A DNA stretch of 10,964 nucleotides from Nitrososphaerota archaeon. Lineage in GTDB: Archaea > Thermoproteota > Nitrososphaeria > Nitrososphaerales > Nitrosopumilaceae. A model generated the notes under the pieces. The model had not been told where the DNA came from, searched no databases, and saw only the letters and a program-made list of their open reading frames with translations. Positions within the stretch are counted from its first letter, which is position 1. The number at the start of each line of letters is the position of its first letter. Below are positions 1 through 6,749 of the stretch, one piece after another. The DNA is taken from the NCBI GenBank assembly GCA_022564385.1, contig JADFLN010000044.1:1-10964 (forward strand), written 5' to 3'. The position numbers and the translations under genes were made by a program.

Positions 1-29
1 TGGATCAGTGGTTTTAATAATATTTCAAT

Positions 30-38
30 TTAATAACT
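30..38 (+). promoter_or_regulatory. TATA-like box of the PAS gene
   Basis: The sequence TTTAATAAC is centred about 25 bases before the ATG at 59. That is the spacing expected when transcription starts at or next to the start codon, as in leaderless archaeal mRNAs. The surrounding DNA is A+T-rich, so chance matches are common. Confidence 0.4.
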
Positions 39-58
39 AGTCAAACTAATTTTAAAAA

Positions 59-586
59 ATGCATCAAACTGAAGCAAGAAAAATTCTCAAGGATGCGCCT
101 GTAATGTGGAGAAGAATAAATTCAATCGGAATAATCCTTGATTGCAATTCGACATATGCCGCAAACTTGGGATATGCAAAATCAGAGATAATAGGTAAGC
201 CAATCTTTGAATATGTGCCTAAAGAATCATGGAAAGCCATGAATGATTCACTAAAAACATGGTTTGAGACAGGTAAAGTTACTGACAGAAAAATTACATT
301 CAAAAGACAGGATGGAAGTACTTTTCCAGGATTGTTACAAGCAACTAGCCTATATGATGAAAATAGAAATATGCTTGGAAGCAATACAGTGATTTTTGAT
401 TTAACACAGATGACTGATGAAAAAATTACAGAGTATAAAAAATTTTTTAGTGAGGCAAAGAATAGACTAGATGAAATCAAAGAAAAAGACTACGAGGAGT
501 TAGATAATAAATCAAAATCAGAATATGATGGACTTAAAAATATGTTTGATATGCTTTTGATGGTTGATTTAAAAGAATTAAAATAA
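59..586 (+). CDS. Stand-alone PAS-domain protein
   Basis: This 175-residue soluble protein has one PAS domain (about residues 9-116) and a charged, helical C-terminal tail (about 118-172). The PAS hallmarks are a LGYAKSEIIGK segment at residues 37-47 and the S-box-like FKRQDGSTF at 81-89, followed by a closing strand that ends near VIFDLTQ. No histidine kinase, GGDEF, helix-turn-helix or membrane segment is attached. It is therefore probably a single-domain sensor or adaptor that passes a signal by protein contact through the C-terminal helix, which is an inference. No residue pattern reveals a ligand such as haem or flavin. The ATG at 59 is preceded by a TATA-like box at leaderless spacing. 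The gene is convergent with the acetyl-CoA synthetase gene, whose stop lies 45 bases further on. PAS proteins of this simple kind are common in ammonia-oxidising archaea. Confidence 0.85.
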   Translation: MHQTEARKILKDAPVMWRRINSIGIILDCNSTYAANLGYAKSEIIGKPIFEYVPKESWKAMNDSLKTWFETGKVTDRKITFKRQDGSTFPGLLQATSLYDENRNMLGSNTVIFDLTQMTDEKITEYKKFFSEAKNRLDEIKEKDYEELDNKSKSEYDGLKNMFDMLLMVDLKELK

Positions 587-631
587 TTATTGATACTTGT
601 TATAGAATATTATAAGTAATTACAGTAATTA

Positions 632-2548
632 TTAAGATTTTTCTTTAATTGATTTTTGAATTTCATCAAATACACTTTGGACTTCAGTTACGGCTGTACT
701 ATCTTCTAATGTACTGACATCACCAATTTTTTCATTGTTTGCAATTGCTTTTAGTAATCTTCTCATAATTTTTCCACTACGTGTCTTTGGAAGTTTAGAA
801 ACAAAATAGATTTGTTTAGGTATTGCGATTGCACCAATATCATTTCGTATTTTATCTGAAAGTTCTTTTTCTAAATTAGTAAAACTTTTTGCTACCCCTT
901 GTTTTAAAACGACAAATGCAATTATCACTTCGCCTTTTATATCATCTGGAATTCCACATACAGCAGATTCCGCAACATAATTGCTAGAAATAATACTGCT
1001 CTCAAGTTCGGCAGTTCCAATTCTATGACCTGCTACTTTTAAAACATCATCTGCACGTCCGAGTAACCAAAAATACCCATCCTCATCTATTCTGGCATAG
1101 TCACCAGAATAATAGTAGTTTTCATATTTTGACCAGTATACAGTTTTGTATTTTTCATCATCATGCCATAATGTCAAAAGCATCCCAGGCCAAGGATTCT
1201 TGATTACAAGATATCCCTTGGTGTTAGGAGAAACACAATCCCCATTTTCATCAACTATCATGATATTTACACCTGGGATTGGATATGTTCCAGAGCCAGG
1301 TTTTAGAGGAATTGTTTCCAACCCAGGTAATGATGAAATCAGTATTCCACCAGTTTCAGTCTGCCACCAAGTATCAATAATTGGACATTTTTCCTTTCCT
1401 ATAGTTTTGAAATACCATCTCCAAACTTCAGGATTAATTGGTTCCCCCACTGTTCCAAGTAATCGCAATGAAGAAAGATCAAAAGAGTTTGGAATATCAT
1501 CTCCAAATTTCATAAACATTCTAAGTGCAGTGGGTGTTGTATAAAATATTGTAACTTTATATTTTTGTAAAATATCCCACATTCTGGATGCATCAGGATA
1601 ATCAGGAGCACCTTCATACATTATTTCAGTTGCACCATGAAGTAATGGTGCATAAACAACATAGCTATGGCCTGTAACCCATCCAATATCAGCAGTACAA
1701 AAAAATACATCAGAATCATTAATGTCAAATGCCCACTTGAAAGTAGAATACAAATGTGTTAAATAACCTCCAGTTCCATGCAAAACTCCTTTTGGTTTTC
1801 CCGTAGTTCCCGATGTGTATAATATGTAAAGCGGATGATTGCTATCTAATTTTTCTGCATCACAAACATCAGATGCATTTTTCATTAACTCATTCCAAAG
1901 TTTATCTTTTAATGTCATTGAAATTTTATTTTTTGTTCTTTCAAGAATTATAACATGTTCCACAAAATCAAAGTTTTTAATTGCCTCATCAACTACTTCT
2001 TTGAGTTTAATAATTTTTCCTCGCCTATATCCGCCATCTGCAGTAATAACAACTTTGGATTTAGAATCCTCAATCCTATCTCTAATTGATGTTGCACTAA
2101 AACCTGAAAAAATTACGGTGTGTATAGCACCAATTCTTGCACATGACAACATTGCAATAGGTAACTCAGGTACCATTGGAAGATAAATTGTAACTCTATC
2201 TCCTTTTTTGACACCCAATGTCTTTAGAACATTTGCGAATTTTTTGACTTGAATAAACATTTCACGGTATGTTATTTTTCTTGATTCACCATTTTCTCCC
2301 TCCCACAATATTGCAGGTTTGTCAGCCTTGGTATCTTGATGTACATCAAGAGCATTGTATGAGGCATTAATTGTGCCTCCAACAAACCATTTGGCAAAGG
2401 GAGGATGCCAATCCAAGGTTTTCTCCCAAGGTGAAAACCAGTGGAGGTTTTTTGCCTGATTATCCCAAAAAGATACAAAATCAAAGTTAGCTTTTTTTCT
2501 TATTTCAGAGTTATTATTTCCAAGTCCAATATTATAGGTCTCAAACAT
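632..2548 (-). CDS. acs: Acetyl-CoA synthetase, AMP-forming
   Basis: This cytoplasmic enzyme activates acetate to acetyl-CoA through acetyl-AMP (adenylate-forming, ANL superfamily). Numbered from a possible GTG at 2566, the visible motifs are the P-loop TSGTTGKPKG at 251-260, DTWWQTETGG at 398-407, the hinge and A8 region around GRADDVLKVAGHRI at 503-516, and PKTRSGKIMRR at 593-603. The last contains the lysine (K599) that is catalytic in the adenylation half-reaction and acetylated in regulated homologues. The tryptophan pair in the WWQTETG motif is the family mark of small substrates such as acetate and propionate. The length (638-644 residues) is full for the family. I prefer the ATG at 2548; a GTG at 2566 would add MFIHFL. 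The gene lies 55 bases downstream of the cdvA stop on the same strand, with an A+T-rich stretch between that could hold its own promoter. In an organism fixing carbon by the 3-hydroxypropionate/4-hydroxybutyrate cycle, it would scavenge acetate. Confidence 0.95.
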   Translation of the reverse strand: MFETYNIGLGNNNSEIRKKANFDFVSFWDNQAKNLHWFSPWEKTLDWHPPFAKWFVGGTINASYNALDVHQDTKADKPAILWEGENGESRKITYREMFIQVKKFANVLKTLGVKKGDRVTIYLPMVPELPIAMLSCARIGAIHTVIFSGFSATSIRDRIEDSKSKVVITADGGYRRGKIIKLKEVVDEAIKNFDFVEHVIILERTKNKISMTLKDKLWNELMKNASDVCDAEKLDSNHPLYILYTSGTTGKPKGVLHGTGGYLTHLYSTFKWAFDINDSDVFFCTADIGWVTGHSYVVYAPLLHGATEIMYEGAPDYPDASRMWDILQKYKVTIFYTTPTALRMFMKFGDDIPNSFDLSSLRLLGTVGEPINPEVWRWYFKTIGKEKCPIIDTWWQTETGGILISSLPGLETIPLKPGSGTYPIPGVNIMIVDENGDCVSPNTKGYLVIKNPWPGMLLTLWHDDEKYKTVYWSKYENYYYSGDYARIDEDGYFWLLGRADDVLKVAGHRIGTAELESSIISSNYVAESAVCGIPDDIKGEVIIAFVVLKQGVAKSFTNLEKELSDKIRNDIGAIAIPKQIYFVSKLPKTRSGKIMRRLLKAIANNEKIGDVSTLEDSTAVTEVQSVFDEIQKSIKEKS

Positions 2549-2603
2549 CAAAAAATGTATAAACACAGATCTTTGTAAATGTTAAAAAAATAAATTAAAA
2601 AAA

Positions 2604-3476
2604 TTATTGTACTTCCATTCTAGCAAGCCAATCGTTATCGTTGTTATCTTTTGAAGTTGCTGATGTCACCTGTTTGGGTGGTTCTTGAAATTCAGATGAA
2701 ACTTCAGATGGAGTTGGAGGTTCGGGTATTGGAAGAGCCTCTACTTTAATTGGTTCTGAAGGATGGACTGTTGATTCTATTGGTGCTACTGGAAGTATTG
2801 TCTGAACTGCTTGTTGTTCAGGAGTCTCCAGATATGAAACGGCTGATTCTTGGATGTTTGGTTGTGAAGCACTTATTTCCTGCACTTCCAATTCAAGATC
2901 TGCAATTCTACTCTTTACATTTGCAATTTCTGCAGTTTCATGAGTAACACGCTCTATTACTTCATTTGTACATGAGTTCACAGTATCAAATGTGGTATCA
3001 GAGATTTCATTGCTCTTGGATTGTACTTTTGCATCAAATAATAACATCTTCGCAGACTTCATTTGTTCATCTAACTCGGTCAATCTTTCCTCAAGTTTGG
3101 CATTAATTTCACTTTGTGTTTGATCTAATGTTACAAGTTTTGACTTGTATTTTTCATGAATGATTTCTGCATCTGCTTTCATGTCATCATTTTCAGAAAC
3201 AATATCAATCAATGCCTTTAGACGACGTAGAGTTAATTGTTTTTCACGAATGAGTCTTTGAGAGTCTAGTCTCCATTTTGGGATGAAAATAACAACATCA
3301 TTTTGGACCACTATTTGTTCAAATTGGATTTGCTGTAATCCTTGAGAACCGCAGTCAACACCAAGTGATTGGATGCTACCATCGATGTCAGTTATTGTTC
3401 CTACGACTTTACCCATGAATGTTCCGTACATGTCTTTGACGTTCTTACCGATAATTTCGATATCGTCATTAGTCAT
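2604..3476 (-). CDS. cdvA: CdvA-like cell-division protein (PRC-barrel plus coiled coil)
   Basis: The order of parts matches CdvA, the archaeal membrane-associated division protein that recruits ESCRT-III-like CdvB to mid-cell. An N-terminal PRC-barrel-like beta domain (about 6-66, including VKDMYGTFMGKVVGTITDID and ending VVIFIPKWRL) is followed by a long charged coiled coil (about 70-200) and then a proline- and glutamate-rich flexible linker (about 205-275). A short conserved-looking tail, NDWLARMEVQ, forms the last ten residues. In Sulfolobus, the C-terminal tail of CdvA binds the winged-helix of CdvB; the tail here is the obvious equivalent, by inference. At 290 residues it is longer than crenarchaeal CdvA, mostly because of the linker. 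In Thaumarchaeota, cdvA is typically unlinked to cdvB and cdvC, as here. The ATG at 3476 sits about 24 bases after a TATA box. The alternative is another PRC-barrel coiled-coil protein; the order of parts makes CdvA the better call. Confidence 0.75.
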   Translation of the reverse strand: MTNDDIEIIGKNVKDMYGTFMGKVVGTITDIDGSIQSLGVDCGSQGLQQIQFEQIVVQNDVVIFIPKWRLDSQRLIREKQLTLRRLKALIDIVSENDDMKADAEIIHEKYKSKLVTLDQTQSEINAKLEERLTELDEQMKSAKMLLFDAKVQSKSNEISDTTFDTVNSCTNEVIERVTHETAEIANVKSRIADLELEVQEISASQPNIQESAVSYLETPEQQAVQTILPVAPIESTVHPSEPIKVEALPIPEPPTPSEVSSEFQEPPKQVTSATSKDNNDNDWLARMEVQ

Positions 3477-3495
3477 ATGAGGTTATTATGAGATT

Positions 3496-3504
3496 TGTAT
3501 AACC
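3496..3504 (-). promoter_or_regulatory. TATA box of the cdvA-like gene
   Basis: Read on the minus strand, GTTATACAA is centred about 24 bases upstream of the ATG at 3476. This places the transcription start at the start codon, as expected for a leaderless archaeal message. It lies in the 133-base divergent region shared with the plus-strand gene starting at 3610. Confidence 0.5.
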
Positions 3505-3609
3505 GACAAAGTGTAAGTAATGTTATAGATTTTAGTAAGATTAATTTCACTAACTCAAAAGCATTTGATTATCAGTAATTTTAAAATTCAGAGTCATAAT
3601 AGTAGGCTC

Positions 3610-3903
3610 ATGATTCAAAGAGAAGAATTAGAACAAATATTGAATTTTGTAGCAAGTAGATGGATAGAACTTACAAAAGATCCTGATAGTAAAAATCTGG
3701 ATAATCTACCAAGTGATTTTTGGATGAATTCTGTTGGTGGAAAAACTGCAAAAAAGGGATATTGGATTACAGCATTGATGTACACAGAAAACGAAGCAGA
3801 TGCAATAGGTTTCAGAGAAGTGCTCTTAAGATGGCAAGCAAAAGGAAATGATAACAATAGAGACAAAGGTCCCGATCTAATTCAAATTGGAAAAAAGAAA
3901 TAG
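3610..3903 (+). CDS. Conserved-looking small protein of unknown function
   Basis: This is a 97-residue soluble protein starting at ATG 3610; a TTG at 3565 would add 15 residues, but the ATG gives a more natural start. A TATA-like ATTTTAAAA lies about 28 bases before the ATG. The N-terminal half is helical (EELEQILNFVASRWIELTKD), followed by a GGKTAKKGYWITALMYTENEA segment that suggests a small alpha/beta fold. It has no cysteines, membrane helix or catalytic motif that I recognise. The stop is 11 bases before the probable TTG start of the ThyX-like gene, so the two are probably co-transcribed. I cannot name a family; the shape is compatible with a small regulatory or nucleic-acid-associated protein, but nothing proves it. 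Confidence 0.8.
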   Translation: MIQREELEQILNFVASRWIELTKDPDSKNLDNLPSDFWMNSVGGKTAKKGYWITALMYTENEADAIGFREVLLRWQAKGNDNNRDKGPDLIQIGKKK

Positions 3904-3914
3904 ACTATTAATAA

Positions 3915-5552
3915 TTGAGAAATAGCATACATGTATTGTCAGAGTTTTCTAGTAAAGAAAAAAAAATTCTGTTAGAGCATTTTTCAAATACTGACAAGAA
4001 AGTATTTGCAATAATCACACCCAGACAAGTTGATCGTGGTGCATTAATGTCAAGATATAGTAGAACCAATAAAAGTATGAGACGAATTTTCCTAGATGAG
4101 TTTTTAAAAAATAAAAACAGAGGAGAAGAATTTTACAACAGAGTTCTTTCAGAATACGGTGATGACTCTGTTGCAGAATTAGGTGGAGCACAAATTGCTA
4201 TTGAAGATTTATCAAACATTGCAGTGAAAAAAATTGAAGATAGGAGAATTGGGTTATCATACTTGGAAAAATCATCAAGATATGTTGCATGGAATAAAAA
4301 AGAAAAAGGAAAATACAGATTCTACAGAGATCCTGAAATTTTAAAGTCAAGATTTGCAGATATGTATGAAGAAACTTGTAATTTTTCATTTGATGTTTAT
4401 TCAAAAAATATAGAGCCGATGATAAAGTACGTTAGAGAAAAATACCCCATAGAAAAATATAGCTTTAAAGATTCAACAAATGGAAAAGAAAAATTATTTT
4501 TCAAATTAAAAAATGAGGGGGATATAAAATCTGCCAATATGATTTACAAAGGTTCAACTAAAGCTAAAGCGCTAGATATTCTCAGAGGATTATTACCAGC
4601 ATCAACTTTAACAAATGTTGGAATTACAGGTAACGGACGTGCCTTTGAATACCTCCTAACAGTTTTAGGCTCATCTGAACTACAAGAAGAGAAAGATTTA
4701 GCCACAAAAATCAAAAAAGAGCTTGATACAACAATCAAATCATTTGTTAGAAGAGTAGATGACAAATATGGGAAAACATTTCAAAAATATCTAAGAGATA
4801 TTAAAAATAAATCAAAATCTATTGCTGTAAAAGAAATTAAGCCAAAGCCTACTAAGGGAATAATAACAAATCTTGTTGAATATGAATCAGAAAAAACTGC
4901 AATAGATAAAATTATTACAAGTATAATGTATGAGCAGTCACCAAGTACATCATATCAAAATATTTTACAACAAGTAAAAAAATTTCCAAAACAAAAGAAA
5001 AACAAAATAATTAATGAATTTATAAAACTTCGAACAAACAGACGTCATAGGCCATCAAGGGCATTTGAAAATATTTATTATACATTTGATTTATGTAACA
5101 ATTTTGGAATGTTCAGAGATTTTCATAGACATAGAACATTAACTCTAGAAAGACAACTACTAACAACTGATCATGGATATAATATATCAAATGAAATAAA
5201 AATTCTTGGAATTGAGAAAGATTTTAAGGATTGTATGAATAAAACGAAGGAAACATTTGAGAAAATCAGAAAAATGTACCCAGAACAAGGACAATATGTT
5301 GTAAACTTTGCATACAACTATCCATATTTTATGAAATTTAATCTTAGAGAAGCTTGTCATCTAATAGAATTAAGAACGGTTCCACAAGGACATGCAGATT
5401 ACAGACGAGTAGCACAACAAATGTTCAAACGTATAAACAATGTACATCCCAATTTAAGTAAAATCATAAAATTTGTGGATTTGAAAGAATATGATTTAGA
5501 AAGATTTGAATCAGAAAAGAGAACAGAAGAGAAAAGAAAAAATCTAAAATAG
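3915..5552 (+). CDS. Double-length ThyX-superfamily protein
   Basis: This 545-residue protein belongs to the long ThyX-like family often labelled FAD-dependent thymidylate synthase. It appears to contain two ThyX-type halves. In the first, the segment GDDSVAEL at 82-89 and SRYVAW at 121-126 match the ThyX core, but the signature RHRxxSxNxxSxRY (110-123) reads RRI-GLS-YLE-KSS-RY, keeping the serines and the RY but not the central His or third Arg. In the second half, FHRHRTLTLERQLLT (403-417) keeps RHR but not the serine and RY part. Canonical ThyX is about 220-250 residues and methylates dUMP using FAD, NADPH and methylene-tetrahydrofolate. Whether this double form does so is uncertain. The first in-frame ATG lies at codon 45, inside the conserved RGALMSRYSR region, so translation must start at a non-ATG codon; TTG 3915 directly follows an in-frame TAA. 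TTG 3936 is the alternative. The tail is lysine-rich. Confidence 0.85.
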   Translation: MRNSIHVLSEFSSKEKKILLEHFSNTDKKVFAIITPRQVDRGALMSRYSRTNKSMRRIFLDEFLKNKNRGEEFYNRVLSEYGDDSVAELGGAQIAIEDLSNIAVKKIEDRRIGLSYLEKSSRYVAWNKKEKGKYRFYRDPEILKSRFADMYEETCNFSFDVYSKNIEPMIKYVREKYPIEKYSFKDSTNGKEKLFFKLKNEGDIKSANMIYKGSTKAKALDILRGLLPASTLTNVGITGNGRAFEYLLTVLGSSELQEEKDLATKIKKELDTTIKSFVRRVDDKYGKTFQKYLRDIKNKSKSIAVKEIKPKPTKGIITNLVEYESEKTAIDKIITSIMYEQSPSTSYQNILQQVKKFPKQKKNKIINEFIKLRTNRRHRPSRAFENIYYTFDLCNNFGMFRDFHRHRTLTLERQLLTTDHGYNISNEIKILGIEKDFKDCMNKTKETFEKIRKMYPEQGQYVVNFAYNYPYFMKFNLREACHLIELRTVPQGHADYRRVAQQMFKRINNVHPNLSKIIKFVDLKEYDLERFESEKRTEEKRKNLK

Positions 5553-5588
5553 AAAAATATTCTAATATCAAGAGAAATTGTATAGATC

Positions 5589-5993
5589 ATGACAGAAAAA
5601 ATTGTAAAAACACATGAAGAGTGGAAAGAACAACTAAATCCTGATCAATATGAGATTTGTATCAACCATGGAACCGAACCACCATTTTCTGGAAAATATA
5701 ATGATAGTAAATTGGATGGAGCATACAAGTGTGTATGTTGTGGAGAAGGCCTTTTTTCATCTGACACAAAGTTTGATTCAGGTTCAGGTTGGCCAAGTTT
5801 TTGGAAACCAATCTCAGAAGATAAAATAGAATACATTTCGGATACAGCGTATGGAGTAGCTCGTACTGAAGTTAATTGTAAGAAATGTGGAGCACATTTA
5901 GGTCATGTATTTGATGATGGGCCAAAGCCTACAAACTCTAGATATTGTATCAACTCAATATCATTGCAACATGAAAAAGATGATGATAAATGA
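5589..5993 (+). CDS. msrB: Peptide-methionine (R)-S-oxide reductase MsrB
   Basis: This enzyme reduces the R-sulfoxide of oxidised methionine in proteins and so repairs oxidative damage in the cytoplasm. The 134 residues contain all family marks: HGTEPPFSGKY at 27-37, the FDSGSGWPSFW block at 62-72, RTEV at 92-95, and GHVFDDGP at 105-112. The catalytic cysteine is C120 in RYCINS. Two zinc-binding pairs, C48/C51 and C97/C100, make this the zinc-containing type. C24, just before HGTEPPF, could be examined as an alternative cysteine, but I cannot assign it a role. The ATG at 5589 lies 36 bases after the ThyX-like stop, with an A+T-rich element near 5554-5566 that could act as its own promoter. 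MsrA is not in the window. The gene is convergent with the PII-like gene, with a 35-base gap. Confidence 0.96.
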   Translation: MTEKIVKTHEEWKEQLNPDQYEICINHGTEPPFSGKYNDSKLDGAYKCVCCGEGLFSSDTKFDSGSGWPSFWKPISEDKIEYISDTAYGVARTEVNCKKCGAHLGHVFDDGPKPTNSRYCINSISLQHEKDDDK

Positions 5994-6028
5994 TTGTACG
6001 TATTAAAAGAAATTATCTCAGAATTTTA

Positions 6029-6403
6029 TTATAATGCATCTACACCTGTTTGTGCATTTTTGATCTTTACGAGTTTATTAAGATTGTAAGTAAATATTAC
6101 CCCGTCTCCTTTTTCACCAGTACTTGCAGTTTTTTGTATTATTTTGACAATATTCTCCTCATTCTCATCTGAACAAAGAATTTCTATTTTTGTTTTAGGA
6201 ATCAAATCACTAGTCTTGTTTCTCAATCCTGTATGACCTCTATGAATTCCAGTGATTTGGACTTGGTATGATGAAAAAGTTGGAATTCCTATTTCAGACA
6301 GAGCATTTTGAATTTCATGTAAAACTGAATTTCTAACAACAGCCTCAATTTTTATCACAGGCGACTTTATTTTGACGTACCATAAAACGTTTCTCACCGT
6401 CAT
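6029..6403 (-). CDS. PII-family (GlnK-like) signalling protein with short T-loop
   Basis: PII proteins are trimeric sensors of 2-oxoglutarate and ATP/ADP that control nitrogen uptake and assimilation. The PII fold is visible from VIKIEAVVRN (16-25), through EIQNALSEIGIP, PKTKIEILC (69-77) and the nucleotide-binding B-loop TGEKGDGVIF (95-104), to the end TGVDAL (119-124). The T-loop (about 53-70, GIHRGHTGLRNKTSDLIPK) is about three residues shorter than in GlnB/GlnK and lacks the tyrosine used for uridylylation in bacteria. The ATG at 6403 gives a 15-residue extension before the usual PII start; a GTG at 6358 would begin exactly at the canonical position and give 109 residues. No ammonium transporter gene is adjacent, so its partner is not known from context. 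It may be one of several PII paralogues, as is usual in ammonia-oxidising archaea. Confidence 0.88.
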   Translation of the reverse strand: MTVRNVLWYVKIKSPVIKIEAVVRNSVLHEIQNALSEIGIPTFSSYQVQITGIHRGHTGLRNKTSDLIPKTKIEILCSDENEENIVKIIQKTASTGEKGDGVIFTYNLNKLVKIKNAQTGVDAL

Positions 6404-6512
6404 AAGTATTAAAATATCAAAAAAGACTTCTGAAAGTTATACCAAGTTTGATTTAAAGTTCAATTTTACAATAGTTTAATTACAACACGATTTTACCAAG
6501 TTTTGGATAAAC

Positions 6513-6650
6513 ATGCCATTTGATAGAGAAAGAGAAATGTTTGACGCAACTTGTGGTGACTGTGGAAATGAATGCAAGATACCATTCAAACCAAGAGAGG
6601 ACAGACCAGTATATTGCAATGAATGTTTTCAAAAGCACAGAAATAATTAG
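6513..6650 (+). CDS. CxxC-x17-CxxC zinc-ribbon protein
   Basis: This 45-residue protein has paired cysteines C14-x2-C17 and C35-x2-C38 separated by exactly 17 residues. It also has the RPVYCNECFQKHR ending that marks the CxxC-x17-CxxC zinc-ribbon family found in many archaea and bacteria. An extra cysteine (C21) lies in the first knuckle. The body between the pairs (KIPFKPREDR) is positively charged, which is compatible with nucleic-acid binding, but the family has no settled function. The start is ATG 6513 and the stop TAG. The gene is divergent from the PII-like gene. The 109-base region between them must hold both promoters, with A+T-rich candidates such as AGTTTAAT near 6473-6480. Confidence 0.85.
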   Translation: MPFDREREMFDATCGDCGNECKIPFKPREDRPVYCNECFQKHRNN

Positions 6651-6680
6651 TAAATTGTTTTAAGCATTATACATAATTAA

Positions 6681-6690
6681 TTATATAAAA
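6681..6690 (+). promoter_or_regulatory. TATA box upstream of homoserine dehydrogenase and its leader ORF
   Basis: TTATATAAAA is one of the best TATA matches in the window. Its centre is 22-23 bases before the ATG at 6708, not before the homoserine dehydrogenase start 38 bases further on. Transcription should therefore begin at or near 6708. Confidence 0.6.
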
Positions 6691-6707
6691 ATCAAAAGTG
6701 TGATAAA

Positions 6708-6749
6708 ATGAAATACAATTGTACACCAAAAAGGAATGAAGGATATTGA
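6708..6749 (+). CDS. 13-codon leader ORF overlapping the hom start
   Basis: ATG 6708 opens 13 codons (MKYNCTPKRNEGY) that end in TGA at 6747-6749. The TGA overlaps the TTG start of homoserine dehydrogenase as TTGA. Because the ATG lies at the position expected for a leaderless transcription start from the TATA box at 6681-6690, it could be the first codon read on this mRNA, with hom translation reached by termination and restart. It is not rich in threonine, methionine or isoleucine, so a classic attenuator reading is not supported. It could also be simply an untranslated leader. An AAGGA at 6731-6735 is spaced suitably for a Shine-Dalgarno element serving TTG 6746. Confidence 0.35.
   Translation: MKYNCTPKRNEGY

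Noticed and set aside
617..631. Perfect inverted repeat TAATTAC-A-GTAATTA as an operator or terminator
   Set aside because: It lies at the 3' end between convergent genes, so an operator is unlikely, and a one-base loop cannot form a hairpin. Such A+T palindromes are expected by chance in this DNA.
1146..1544. Long plus-strand open frame inside the acetyl-CoA synthetase gene
   Set aside because: It is antisense to a fully conserved enzyme with all its motifs and has no protein-like features of its own.
4047..5552. ATG 4047 as the start of the ThyX-like protein
   Set aside because: The 44 residues before it include PRQVDRGALMSRYSR, which looks conserved in this long family, and there is no stop between TTG 3915 and this point.
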